Shown one piece after another: positions 39,721 to 48,238 of a stretch of 64,000 nucleotides of DNA. The translations under genes were made by a program, and so were the position numbers. Numbering within the stretch: position 1 is the first letter of the stretch; each line of letters starts with the position of its first letter. The notes under the pieces are model-generated. The model searched no databases and had not been told where the DNA came from. It worked only from the letters and a program-made list of their open reading frames with translations. Source of the stretch: Colwellia sp. MB3u-45 (lineage in GTDB: Bacteria > Pseudomonadota > Gammaproteobacteria > Enterobacterales > Alteromonadaceae); NCBI RefSeq assembly GCF_014077005.1, contig NZ_JACGVC010000033.1:159772-223771 (forward strand), in the 5' to 3' direction.

Positions 39721-40461
39721 ATGAGCATTAATTGGATCTCTGCATTTAATCGATTATTCCCTGTCATCGATAAAAAAGGAGACACTTACTTTAGTGGGCC
39801 TAGCTTTATCAAAATGGCACAACAAGTCACGTATGATTTGCCTGATTATCAAATTTATATTGATCGTCGTAATAGGCTGGGTAAAAGCTCGACTAGGCGA
39901 GTCTTCTATTGGGATATAATTGAATCTCTAACAGAAGATCAAAGATATGATCTATTTCGTCTATTTATCGAATCACTCGAACCTCATGCAAGAGAAGCAA
40001 TGAATGACTTAAAAGAGTTCATTTTTGGTGGTAGTTCTGGTGTTCCCAAAGTAAATATTCCAGCTGAGTTTTCAAGTGCGGAAAAACTCTCGAGATCTCT
40101 GGCAGAAATAGATAAAGCAATTGAATCTGGTCAGCATAATCGTGCTGTCACTATGACTTACACTTGTTTGGAAGGTCTTTACAAAGCTTACATAAATAAA
40201 AATTTACCTGAATCGTCTTCTATAAATGATTTATTACCGATGGCTAAGTTAGTGAAAAATGACATACTCGATAAAGTTAAAGGTACTAGCCAAGCTCCAG
40301 AGCAAATAATAAACTCTATCCCTACAATCACCAATGCTATTGCCAACTCGCGGAATAGTTTTAGCGACTCACATTTTGATGAAGATGCGCAAAATTGGTT
40401 ATCTGTTTATACAAGAGACCTTACTAATTCAATTGGTCGCCTGTTGTTGCATTTTATTTGA
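39721..40461 (+). CDS. Abi_C/HEPN-like protein, candidate abortive-infection effector
   Basis: The 246-aa protein (ATG at 39721, AAGGA five bases upstream; an earlier frame start only translates the attC-like site) has an N-terminal domain of unknown type (MSINWISAFNRLFPVI...) and a helical C-terminal domain from about residue 115. The latter has EGLYKAYINKNL, then ITNAIANSRNSFSDSH. The R-N-x5-H in SRNSFSDSH fits the R-x4-6-H motif of HEPN ribonucleases and the RN...H of the Abi_C (PF14355) group as I know it. HEPN proteins often cleave RNA in phage defence or toxin systems. Assignment is by motif and helix pattern, so it needs profile confirmation. Confidence 0.6.
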   Translation: MSINWISAFNRLFPVIDKKGDTYFSGPSFIKMAQQVTYDLPDYQIYIDRRNRLGKSSTRRVFYWDIIESLTEDQRYDLFRLFIESLEPHAREAMNDLKEFIFGGSSGVPKVNIPAEFSSAEKLSRSLAEIDKAIESGQHNRAVTMTYTCLEGLYKAYINKNLPESSSINDLLPMAKLVKNDILDKVKGTSQAPEQIINSIPTITNAIANSRNSFSDSHFDEDAQNWLSVYTRDLTNSIGRLLLHFI

Positions 40462-40481
40462 TTTATTCAACCAAATAACTA

Positions 40482-40808
40482 ATGCCTTGCGCTGAATATA
40501 GATTGTGGTTAACGGGAATCTCAACACCAATATGTTTTAGCGGTGCTTATATATTCCAAAATTCATCTCCTGTATTTGAAATACTCATAAGTGTAGGTAC
40601 TTTTCCTATTATTAGTGCTTGTTTAGGCTTTATTTTCTTTGCCATATTTAAACCTGAAAAACTACAATCGGAAGACTATCAAATTAGGCATGAATCTCTT
40701 CAAATAATTCAACAAAAGTCAGGTTCTATTGAATTACCATCAGTTTCCCTTGAAAATATTGCTAACCCAGCGGCAAGAACATTAACAGATAGTGGAGTTG
40801 AAAAATGA
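40482..40808 (+). CDS. Small two-helix membrane protein, cassette gene
   Basis: The 108-aa protein has two hydrophobic segments (about residues 10-26, TGISTPICFSGAYIF, and 33-56, EILISVGTFPIISACLGFIF) followed by a soluble 50-residue tail (EKLQSEDYQIRHESLQII...). No recognisable family. It starts 20 bases after the HEPN-like gene and its stop overlaps the next start by four bases (ATGA), so the three are probably one transcript. A membrane partner beside a HEPN-like effector suggests a linked system, which is an inference. Confidence 0.55.
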   Translation: MPCAEYRLWLTGISTPICFSGAYIFQNSSPVFEILISVGTFPIISACLGFIFFAIFKPEKLQSEDYQIRHESLQIIQQKSGSIELPSVSLENIANPAARTLTDSGVEK

Positions 40809-41101
40809 AAACATATTTAATTTCATTTACTTCTGCTAAGTATCCTTCGATTCAAAGAAAAGATATTTTGGACTTTTTAGATACGCAATTTATTATTAAA
40901 AATTGGTATGGAATCATGCCATACGCGATACTTGTCTCTTCGGAAGACGATATTAATTCCAGCGATATATCTAAGATATTAACCGGAAGATTTCCATCTA
41001 ATTTACATTTCTTGTAACTCAGACAACATATGCCGACGGTATGGCAAATAAAGAAGTTTGGGACTTTATTAATAAACCTAAATCTTCAGGTCGGTGGAAG
41101 T
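40805..41101 (+). pseudogene. Short cassette gene broken by a -1 frame change
   Basis: The frame from ATG at 40805 gives 70 residues, MKTYLISFTSAKYPSIQ..., ending at TAA (41015). In the -1 frame, reading on from the last codon gives VTQTTYADGMANKEVWDFI, then NKPKSSGRWK and a TGA at 41099-41101. The continuation looks like genuine protein, ends just before the attC-like site, and would give about 98 residues. A lost base near 41014 is the simplest reading; programmed frameshifting is less likely, as no slippery heptamer is obvious. No known family. Confidence 0.6.
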
Positions 41102-41105
41102 GATT

Positions 41106-41197
41106 TATAAGTCATTTAAGCAGGACTAAATAGAGCGGGCTGTTCGCTTCGCTCCATTTTAGCCCACAATATTTAGCTTCTTAATGAGGCGTTGCAG
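41106..41197 (+). other. attC-like recombination site 2
   Basis: The arms TAAATAGAGCGGGCT (41127-41141) and AGCCCACAATATTTA (41161-41175) pair except for an internal bulge. The flanks ATAAGTCATTTAAGCAGGAC and CTTCTTAATGAGGCGTTG mirror those of site 1, while the central sequences differ. Shared ends with unrelated cores is the pattern of attC sites in one array. Confidence 0.7.
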
Positions 41198-41415
41198 TTA
41201 ACAGGACACCCATGATAACGAGCAGCCCAAAAAAATAGTTTTGTGATTTATTACGATAAATGTCTTTGTAATTTTACAGCTTGGATAGCGCGCCATATTT
41301 GGTTGGCAAGCAAAACAAACTGGTCAGTTAGTTTTGATTTACCTATCAACAGTTCTGATCCTAGATTTCAGCGGCATTTCTGCTACCGGTAAAATGGCCA
41401 GCGGTTGGGCTGCGA
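41198..41415. other. Gene-free stretch after the cassettes
   Basis: About 220 bases with no recognisable gene; the composition shifts here from AT-rich to a more balanced mix. Confidence 0.5.
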
Positions 41416-41621
41416 TCAACTTTCGCTAGTGGACAGCGGCTGGTCCAGATTACGCCATTGTTCAATGCCACCTACTATTATTAATGGGCAGCTGTCCGCA
41501 GTCTTCTCATCCATGCCCAGGAAGAAGGTCAGTGCCGGCGCCGTTAATATTGAGCCACCCGCCCCAACAAACCCAAACTTAAACCTATGATCACGGCGCT
41601 TAACAGCAACATTACTAACAT
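41416..41621 (-). pseudogene. Decayed TauE/SafE sulfite-exporter gene fragment
   Basis: On the minus strand the ATG at 41621 gives MLVMLLLSAVIIGLSLGLLG and then goes out of frame. One base restored gives AGGSILTAPALTFFLGMDEK, then TADSCPLIIVGGIEQW and a stop at 41416. The pattern GLLGAGGSILTAPALTFFLG is the first half of TauE/SafE permeases, which usually accompany BigR-type operons. It has at least one frameshift and lacks three quarters of the gene. It faces away from the sulfide operon across the operator palindrome. Confidence 0.7.
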
Positions 41622-41640
41622 TAAGTGGTAGATACCTTGA

Positions 41641-41673
41641 TTTATATCAAATATTACGAATATATGATATAAA
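41641..41673. promoter_or_regulatory. Operator palindrome of the BigR-like regulator
   Basis: TTTATATCAAATATT, a 3-base centre (ACG) and the right arm AATATATGATATAAA match as inverted repeats at 14 of 15 positions. It lies 26 bases before the start of the persulfide dioxygenase gene and 20 bases beyond the decayed tauE start. AT-rich palindromes are the known targets of BigR/YgaV-type ArsR repressors, one of which is encoded at the end of this operon. Confidence 0.75.
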
Positions 41674-41698
41674 GGGTAATTTAATCAAGGAGTTAATT

Positions 41699-42568
41699 AT
41701 GGCGGTTCAGGTTAAAGTTTTTTTTCATCAGGACACCGGCACATTAAGTTACCTGGTAGTCGACAGTCAGGCGCAACATGCGGTAATCATCGACAGCGTG
41801 TTGGATTTTGATATTGGCTCAGGGGAGGTTAAAGCAGAGTTTGCCAATCGGCAGTTGGCATATATTGCTGATAACAACCTTAAACTAGTGTGGATCCTGG
41901 ATACTCATGCCCACGCAGATCATCTCAGTGCGGCCAATTACTTACGCACGAAAACTGGGGCCAAGACCGTAATAGGCCAAGGGATCACCGAGGTTCGATC
42001 ACGCTTTTCCAAGACTTTTAATCGAGCCACTAGTGGGCCTGGCGAACAGCCTGATTTTGATTGCTTGTTAGCAGAGGGGCAACAACTGGTGTTTGGTTCA
42101 GCTGCTTTGTCTGGCATCAGTACCCCAGGTCACACTAGTGATAGCCTCAGTTATCTGATTGAAGACAATGTATTTGTTGGCGATACCCTGTTTATGCCAG
42201 ATGCAGGTACGGCCCGTTGTGATTTCCCTGGCGGTGATGCAGATATTTTATGGGATAGCATCGCTCGCCTGCATAGGCTTCCGGATGATTATAAGATTTG
42301 GGTATGTCACGATTATCAGCCGGATGGGCGTGAACTGCGCTATCAAACCACGGTAAAAGAAAGTCGTGAATCCAACATATATGTGGGTAGTCACAGGCAA
42401 AAAACCGAGTATGTCGCATTACGTAAAAAGCGTGACGCAACACTCGGCGCGCCCAAACTGTTGTATCCGTCTTTACAAGTTAATTTGTGGGGCGCATCTT
42501 TGCCTGAATGTGAAAGTAATGGTGTTCGATATATCAAGATCCCCTTAACCGATAGAGTAACAAGCTAA
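41699..42568 (+). CDS. MBL-fold persulfide dioxygenase/hydrolase (Blh type)
   Basis: The 289-aa metallo-beta-lactamase-fold protein has the iron-binding THAHADHLSAA motif (residues 69-79), the ligand His in STPGHTSDSLSYL, and the Asp in VFVGDTLFMPDAGTARCDFPGG. The last string is characteristic of the persulfide dioxygenases found with BigR regulators. They oxidise glutathione persulfide to sulfite during sulfide detoxification. It is the first gene of a four-gene plus-strand operon (two YeeE-like permeases and an ArsR regulator follow). CAAGGAG precedes the ATG by 6 bases. GC content is higher than in the flanks, which hints at transfer. Confidence 0.85.
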   Translation: MAVQVKVFFHQDTGTLSYLVVDSQAQHAVIIDSVLDFDIGSGEVKAEFANRQLAYIADNNLKLVWILDTHAHADHLSAANYLRTKTGAKTVIGQGITEVRSRFSKTFNRATSGPGEQPDFDCLLAEGQQLVFGSAALSGISTPGHTSDSLSYLIEDNVFVGDTLFMPDAGTARCDFPGGDADILWDSIARLHRLPDDYKIWVCHDYQPDGRELRYQTTVKESRESNIYVGSHRQKTEYVALRKKRDATLGAPKLLYPSLQVNLWGASLPECESNGVRYIKIPLTDRVTS

Positions 42569-42584
42569 AAAGGAAATAAAACTG

Positions 42585-43001
42585 ATGGAAAATATTTATA
42601 TACAGGCCTTGATGGGCGGGGGCCTCATAGGTGTCGCGTCTTTGCTGCTGATGTTATTTAACGGCCGTGTCGCAGGGGTATCTGGGATTACCCACGGTGC
42701 GATCACCTCATTGGCGCCCGCGAATTGGTGGCGCTGGTTGTTTTTAGTAGGATTAATTATCGCGCCGTTAATTACCGCCCTGTTTGGTTATGGCTTACCC
42801 ACTAGCATGCCAGTTGGCTTACCGCAATTGGCTATCGCCGGATTAATCGTTGGCGTTGGCACCCATTACGGCTCAGGGTGTACCAGTGGGCATGGGATAT
42901 GCGGTATTGGCCGCTTATCTAAACGCTCGTTGGTCGCCACATTAACCTTTATGCTCAGCGCTATCGTTACTGTCGCTGTGATCAATCACGTCATTGGATA
43001 A
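42585..43001 (+). CDS. YeeE/YedE-family sulfur transporter, first half
   Basis: The 138-aa membrane protein has about four hydrophobic segments, with the conserved Cys motif GTHYGSGCTSGHGICGIGRLS (in pieces: GTHYGSGC, TSGHGICG). Such half-size YeeE/YedE proteins (PmpA type) occur in pairs and carry thiosulfate or related sulfur compounds by way of a cysteine persulfide path. The partner starts 5 bases after its stop. It probably works with the dioxygenase to handle reduced sulfur. Confidence 0.85.
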   Translation: MENIYIQALMGGGLIGVASLLLMLFNGRVAGVSGITHGAITSLAPANWWRWLFLVGLIIAPLITALFGYGLPTSMPVGLPQLAIAGLIVGVGTHYGSGCTSGHGICGIGRLSKRSLVATLTFMLSAIVTVAVINHVIG

Positions 43002-43006
43002 CTGTC

Positions 43007-43417
43007 ATGAAACATAATTTAACTGCCTTGATTGCGGGCCTGCTATTTGGAGCGGGTTTAACCATTTCAACTATGGTCGACCCAGCCAGAGTTCTGGGGT
43101 TCTTAGACATATTGGGCGCTTGGGATCCCACTTTAGCCTTCGTCATGTTAGGTGGTATAGCGGTCTACTTACCCGGTTACCATTTTCTAATCAAGCCTCG
43201 TCAAAGTACTTTATTAGCAGGCGATTTTCATGTGCCGCAAAAAAAAGGGGTAGATAAACCCTTGCTTATTGGCTCAACTTTATTTGGAATTGGCTGGGGA
43301 TTAAGCGGCATTTGCCCAGGGCCAGGATTAGCCAATCTTTCCGGCGGTTTGCCCGCTATTTGGGTCTTTGTGTTGTGCATGCTGCTTGGTATGTTAGTGG
43401 CATCCAAGTTAAAATAA
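43007..43417 (+). CDS. YeeE/YedE-family sulfur transporter, second half
   Basis: The 136-aa membrane protein (PmpB type, DUF6691) has four hydrophobic segments and a Cys in GLSGICPGPGLANL. It starts with LIAGLLFGAGLTISTMVDPARVLGFLD (pieces: GLLFGAGLTIS, DPARVLGFLD), the hallmark of this half. Together with the preceding protein it forms one transporter. The regulator gene follows after 9 bases. Confidence 0.85.
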   Translation: MKHNLTALIAGLLFGAGLTISTMVDPARVLGFLDILGAWDPTLAFVMLGGIAVYLPGYHFLIKPRQSTLLAGDFHVPQKKGVDKPLLIGSTLFGIGWGLSGICPGPGLANLSGGLPAIWVFVLCMLLGMLVASKLK

Positions 43418-43426
43418 GCACTATTA

Positions 43427-43732
43427 ATGGAAATCAACGACATGTATGCCAACGCTGGAAAGGCCGCCATATGGTTAAAAGCCATGGCGAATCAGCATAG
43501 GTTGATGATTTTTTTGTTAAATGACGGGGAGCGCTGGGTCTTAGAGTTAAACAAACAGATAGCGATCCCACAATATAGCTTGTCACAACATCTCAGCCAG
43601 TTTTGCTGGAAAAAGTTAGTGGCCACCAGACGTGACGCGCAAACTATCTATTACTCGTTGGCCATCGCAGCAGTGCAAGCGATCATTGCCACCCTCTATC
43701 AAGTGTATTGTGCGCCAAAGCAAACAGCATAG
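43427..43732 (+). CDS. ArsR-family redox repressor (BigR/YgaV-like)
   Basis: The 101-aa protein is a winged helix: KAMANQHRLMIFLLNDGE (helix 1-2), then QIAIPQYSLSQHLSQF (recognition helix), and TRRDAQTIYYSLA (wing), as in BigR and YgaV sulfide sensors. In those proteins two cysteines form a persulfide/disulfide switch. Here the first expected Cys (near residue 30) is missing, while Cys60 and Cys95 (QVYCAPK) are present. It may therefore sense through other residues or be impaired. It is likely to bind the palindrome at 41641-41673 and to repress its own operon. Confidence 0.85.
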   Translation: MEINDMYANAGKAAIWLKAMANQHRLMIFLLNDGERWVLELNKQIAIPQYSLSQHLSQFCWKKLVATRRDAQTIYYSLAIAAVQAIIATLYQVYCAPKQTA

Positions 43733-44110
43733 AAAAAGGGGACTGACAGAGAGGAAACGTTTTCAACAGAAGTTTAGCCGTGACTCAGAGCATGGAATAG
43801 AGCATGGAAATTTTAGCTTCAGGTTTGGAAAGGTTAGGGAATGTAGCTAAAGAGCATGTCATCGTACTTTATTCTAGCTATAAACAAGAGCGGCTTAAGG
43901 TAAATATTATCTAGGATTTATAGCCTCGAACGTCCTTGTGAAGCTATAGTAAAATCCTCTGCCCTACGATTACCACATGTGCTAAAAGTAGGGCAGAGGT
44001 CAGCGTCACGTTGCTGATTTTGTTTGTCAATAATACCTTAAGATGACGGTTGCTCAGTCAAGGGCTTCGCTTCGAATGTTAGTATCCAAAACGAAACTGC
44101 CCCTTAATCG
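43733..44110. other. Intergenic region with an inverted repeat
   Basis: These 378 bases carry no convincing gene. Near its middle is the perfect 12-bp inverted repeat at 43956-43999, between converging bigR-like and putA genes. Confidence 0.6.
43956..43999. terminator. Perfect 12-bp inverted repeat between convergent genes
   Basis: CCTCTGCCCTAC (43956-43967) and GTAGGGCAGAGG (43988-43999) are exact complements around a 20-base loop. The location between the ends of two convergent transcription units fits a terminator without a strong T tail, or a folded RNA element. Confidence 0.6.
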
Positions 44111-47100
44111 CTAATCTTCTTCATCTAAGGTCATCAGTGACGTATTACCACCAGTAGCTGTGGTATTAATACTGATCGCTTTTTCTGTTAATAATCGTTG
44201 CATTAAATTATCAAAATATTTTGAACTGATCACAGGTAAAATTGCACCTTGACGTTCTGCTAATTTTTCACTGATATAATGTTTACGGTCGCAATGACTA
44301 TCAACAACAACACCTGATAATCCAGGCTGTGCCAGCAAGGTTGTTAAATGGCATAAACGGGCAATTTGAAAAATATTCTCATCTTCGCCTGTGGCAATAA
44401 GTTCATCTCTAAAAGCTATTGCTTGATCATAAAACAAGTCAGAAACAACCGAGATCACCGTATTACCAGTTGCCAAAGCCGTTACGACAGAAAGTAACCA
44501 AAAGTGAAAAGTAACATTTTCGTCCGCAAAACAGATGATGTTGCCACGATTTTCTAAATATAGCATATTAGACTCACCCGTCGGACCCGGTAAAACGCTT
44601 GGCTCCTTCAAGTGTTTTTCAATATCAATTAATTGTGAGCGCGCCGCTTCTAAAGTATGCGTTAAATCGTCTGCTAAATTATCAATGATATCGATATGAG
44701 CTATTTTTTCTAATACTTCGCTAACACAAGATATACGGGTATTTAACTCGCTTAAGCGCCAGATTTTTTCTGCTGTACTCGCTCTGTCCATAAATAATAC
44801 GGCTTGTGCATCGGTATCGCTGTTTGAGGCTTGTGCTTGCTGTGGTATTAAATTAAGTTTCTTGGCATCGGGCGTTGTTATTTCTTTAACTAAACGCGTT
44901 AAATAATATGGGCCACCTGCTTTTGGCCCTGTACCTGAAAGACCACGACCACCAAAAGGTTGCACACCGACAATAGCGCCAATCATATTGCGATTGATAT
45001 ACACGTTACCTGCTCGTGATAGCTTCGCCAAATTTATTGCTCGCTGTTCAATGCGGGTATGTATACCCATAGTTAAGCCAAAACCTGTGCCGTTAATATC
45101 ATCAACGGCTTTTTCTATTTCATCGCCTTTAAAGCGAACAATATGTACACAAGGACCAAATACTTCCTGCTTCAGCACGCTAATATTCTCTATTTCATAA
45201 AGTCGTGGCGCAAAAAAGAAATGTTCGTTATCTGCTATTTCATTTGTTATCTCATCAGCAATATCGCATTGGTATAATAGTTGACCATGGGTTTTCATAT
45301 AGTCACTGTGAGCATTGAGTGAATCTAGCGCTTTTTGATCAATAACAGGACCTACGTCAGTACGCAGTTTTTCTGGGTTACCCACATGTAATTCTGCTAA
45401 TGCGCCTTTAAGCATGGTAATAACATCATCAGCAATATCTTCTTGTAAAAATAATACTCGAAGTGCAGAACAACGTTGACCTGCAGATTGAAATCCTGAA
45501 GAAATAACATCATCAATGACTTGTTCAGGTAGGGCGGTAGAGTCAACTAACATACAGTTTTGACCACCCGTCTCAGCAATAAAGGGCACTTGATCGCCGC
45601 CTCTCTCAGCCAATGTTTGCGAAATCATAGTTGCTGTTTTACTAGAACCGGTAAAAATAACCGCTTGTATACCTGCATTAGGAATAATAACGCTACCCAC
45701 ATCACTACCCTTTGCAATAACGGCTTGTACAACGCCATGGGGTAATCCAACAGAGGTCATTAATTCAATAGCGCGCAATGCAATTAAACTTGTTTGCTGG
45801 GCTGGTTTAGCTAACACAGTATTACCCGTAGCAATGGCAGCAGTTACTTGCCCTATAAATATAGCTAACGGGAAGTTCCAAGGGCTGATACATAACACCA
45901 CACCACGGGCTTCTGAACGATCATCTTCTGCAATTTCAATCGCTTGTTGTGCATAGTAGCGACAAAAATCAACTGCCTCTTTAACTTCATCAATACCATC
46001 TTGTGCCGTTTTCCCTGCTTCTTTGATGCATAAGGCAATTAACTCGTCGATATGATGTTCAAGAACATCGGCGACACGGCATAATAAGGCCGCGCGTTCA
46101 GATACAGGCGTTTGTGACCATGAAGCGAATGCGTTTTGAGCGGTTTCGACCATCGCGAGCATTTCATCCTTGCTGTGATGTCGTTGAAAACCAATAATTT
46201 CACTATGCTTTGCTGGATTTCTAATAGCGATTGACCCTTCTGGCAGATCATTTTCAGAAAACAAGTGATTCACAAGCCAGTTATCCAGTGATTTTTTTAA
46301 AGGGGTTACTGTATTGATATCGGTTAAATCTAGGCCCTTGGAATTATCTCGACCGAGACCTTTTTCATCATGGTATAACGCGATGGGTTTGATTATTTGG
46401 CCGTTATATTTGTCTTTTAAGCGATGTATTTTTTCAATGGGATCGACAAGTAAAGATTCGACCGGTTGTGACTCATCAATAATAGCATTAACAAAAGAAG
46501 AGTTAGCGCCATTTTCTAACAAACGACGCACTAAATAGGCGAGTAGATCTTTATGAGGACCCACAGGTGCGTAGACGCGACATTGAACATTTTCATTGGT
46601 AACAACTTGGTCATATAACGAGCCACCCATGCCATATAGACATTGAAATTCAAAACTTGTTTTGTCATTGCCCGCCAGTTCAAGAATAGTAGCGACAGTA
46701 TAAGCATTATGCGTCGCAAACTGTGGAAAGATGGTATCTCTATATTCTAATAATTTTTTCGCACAGGCAATGTAAGATACATCAGTAGAAGCCTTGCGAG
46801 TATATACCGGAAAATGCGGATAACCCCCTTTTTGGCTGTTTTTAATCTGAGTATCCCAATAAGCACCTTTTACTAAGCGCACCATCATTTTTCGGTCAAC
46901 ACGCATGGTTAGTTCACGTAACCAGTCAACTATAAAGGTGGCGCGTTTTTGATAAGCTTGCAGGGCCATTGAAAAGCCATTCCAACCTGCTAACTCATCA
47001 TCACTAAATACCGCCTCAATAACATCAAGGGATATATCTAATCGCTCAGATTCTTCCGCATCAACAGTTAAGCCAATATTGTAGCTTTTGGCTTGCAAAC

Positions 47101-47941
47101 AAAGTGCCTTAAGTTTGGGAGCAGCTTCAGCCATTACCCGTTCTTTTTGGGCAAATTCGTAACGAGGATGGATAGCAGAAAGCTTAACTGAAATACCAGG
47201 CAATTTGCGCGGGTCGTTCTCACCTGACGCACGAGCAACTGCGCCTATGGTATCTATGGCAACTTGATAAGCTTTAAAATACTTTTCAGCGTCGACCATA
47301 GTTCGCGCACCTTCACCTAGCATGTCGTATGAATATACGAAGCCTTGCCGCTCTTTCTTGGCCGCATGATCAGTTGCTTCTTGAATCGTTTCGCCCATAA
47401 CAAACTGCTCACCCATAATTTGCATGGCGTAGTTCATTGCCTTACGAATGACAGGCTCACCTAATCGACCAATAACCTTCTTCAATAAACCAAAGCTATC
47501 TTTTTCCCGTTCATCAGCATAGTCAACCATGGTTCCGGTCACTAATAACCCCCAAGATGAGGCATTAACGAATAGTGAATCACTGCTGCCTATATGACTG
47601 TCCCATTGCCCTTTAGATATTTTGTCACTAATTAGGGCATCTTGAGTATGCTTATCTGGTACACGTAATAAGGCTTCGGCTAAACACATTAACACCACAC
47701 CTTCTTCACTTGATAATGTGTATTCTGCCAGTAAGGCATCTATCGCACCGTTTCCTGATTCGTCTCTACGTATTTTCAGCGAAATTTTACGGGCTTTTTC
47801 CCACGCTCTGCTGACAGCATCATCGTTAACTTCAGCTAAGGGTAAAATATGCGCTACCGCAACACTTTCATCAATACGATAGAACTCGCGAATTTTTTGA
47901 CGCGTAGGGGACTCTGTGATGTTTGAATTATTAAAAAGCAT
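44111..47941 (-). CDS. putA: Bifunctional proline dehydrogenase/L-glutamate-gamma-semialdehyde dehydrogenase PutA
   Basis: The 1276-aa protein oxidises proline to glutamate in two steps. The proline dehydrogenase barrel (about 110-520) carries RLVKGAYWDTQ and QFATHNAYT, with the FAD. The aldehyde dehydrogenase domain (about 580-1050) has the catalytic Cys in SAGQRCSALRVLF, the Glu in FIAETGGQNCM, and the NAD fold FTGSSKTATMI. A C-terminal extension of about 200 residues follows. There is no N-terminal ribbon-helix-helix, so it is not self-regulating. I chose the ATG at 47941: GAGGTGA lies 6 bases before it, while a start 36 bases earlier adds MQNIFKKFEVKY. Confidence 0.95.
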   Translation of the reverse strand: MLFNNSNITESPTRQKIREFYRIDESVAVAHILPLAEVNDDAVSRAWEKARKISLKIRRDESGNGAIDALLAEYTLSSEEGVVLMCLAEALLRVPDKHTQDALISDKISKGQWDSHIGSSDSLFVNASSWGLLVTGTMVDYADEREKDSFGLLKKVIGRLGEPVIRKAMNYAMQIMGEQFVMGETIQEATDHAAKKERQGFVYSYDMLGEGARTMVDAEKYFKAYQVAIDTIGAVARASGENDPRKLPGISVKLSAIHPRYEFAQKERVMAEAAPKLKALCLQAKSYNIGLTVDAEESERLDISLDVIEAVFSDDELAGWNGFSMALQAYQKRATFIVDWLRELTMRVDRKMMVRLVKGAYWDTQIKNSQKGGYPHFPVYTRKASTDVSYIACAKKLLEYRDTIFPQFATHNAYTVATILELAGNDKTSFEFQCLYGMGGSLYDQVVTNENVQCRVYAPVGPHKDLLAYLVRRLLENGANSSFVNAIIDESQPVESLLVDPIEKIHRLKDKYNGQIIKPIALYHDEKGLGRDNSKGLDLTDINTVTPLKKSLDNWLVNHLFSENDLPEGSIAIRNPAKHSEIIGFQRHHSKDEMLAMVETAQNAFASWSQTPVSERAALLCRVADVLEHHIDELIALCIKEAGKTAQDGIDEVKEAVDFCRYYAQQAIEIAEDDRSEARGVVLCISPWNFPLAIFIGQVTAAIATGNTVLAKPAQQTSLIALRAIELMTSVGLPHGVVQAVIAKGSDVGSVIIPNAGIQAVIFTGSSKTATMISQTLAERGGDQVPFIAETGGQNCMLVDSTALPEQVIDDVISSGFQSAGQRCSALRVLFLQEDIADDVITMLKGALAELHVGNPEKLRTDVGPVIDQKALDSLNAHSDYMKTHGQLLYQCDIADEITNEIADNEHFFFAPRLYEIENISVLKQEVFGPCVHIVRFKGDEIEKAVDDINGTGFGLTMGIHTRIEQRAINLAKLSRAGNVYINRNMIGAIVGVQPFGGRGLSGTGPKAGGPYYLTRLVKEITTPDAKKLNLIPQQAQASNSDTDAQAVLFMDRASTAEKIWRLSELNTRISCVSEVLEKIAHIDIIDNLADDLTHTLEAARSQLIDIEKHLKEPSVLPGPTGESNMLYLENRGNIICFADENVTFHFWLLSVVTALATGNTVISVVSDLFYDQAIAFRDELIATGEDENIFQIARLCHLTTLLAQPGLSGVVVDSHCDRKHYISEKLAERQGAILPVISSKYFDNLMQRLLTEKAISINTTATGGNTSLMTLDEED

Positions 47942-48238
47942 ATACTTCACCTCAAATTTTTTAAAAATGTTTTGCAATTACATAAGTTAATTACAATTTA
48001 ATTTACTGGTTCGATTGCATGTAAAACTCAGTAGGTGTGAATCCACAGAAGCTCACATTGTCATTAGGGTACTCTTCATCATTTTTATGCAGATTAAGTT
48101 AATATTTTTCGCTCATCAAAATAGCGCTAGACTGACCACTGAAGCCTAGTTCACTAAAATATCTGAATACACTTTGACCCATAAAAAAGCACCTAACCTA
48201 AACACTTGTTTTGCGCTGAATAAAATTGAATTTTTGCC

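Larger units (their letters stand above)
39712..41190 (+). mobile_element. Putative integron gene cassette 2 (three small genes)
   Basis: The unit spans the GTTAG at 39712 to the GTTGC of the second attC-like site. It carries the Abi_C/HEPN-like gene, a two-helix membrane protein and a short frameshifted gene, all on the plus strand. Multi-gene cassettes are unusual but known in sedentary integrons. Confidence 0.55.

Noticed and set aside
39210..41190. A phage or ICE insertion after tRNA-Leu
   Set aside because: No tyrosine integrase, phage structural or conjugation gene is visible, and the repeats are too long and diverged for att sites.
43632..43850. 72-codon frame after the BigR-like gene
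   Set aside because: It begins within the regulator gene in another frame and shows low complexity and no family resemblance.
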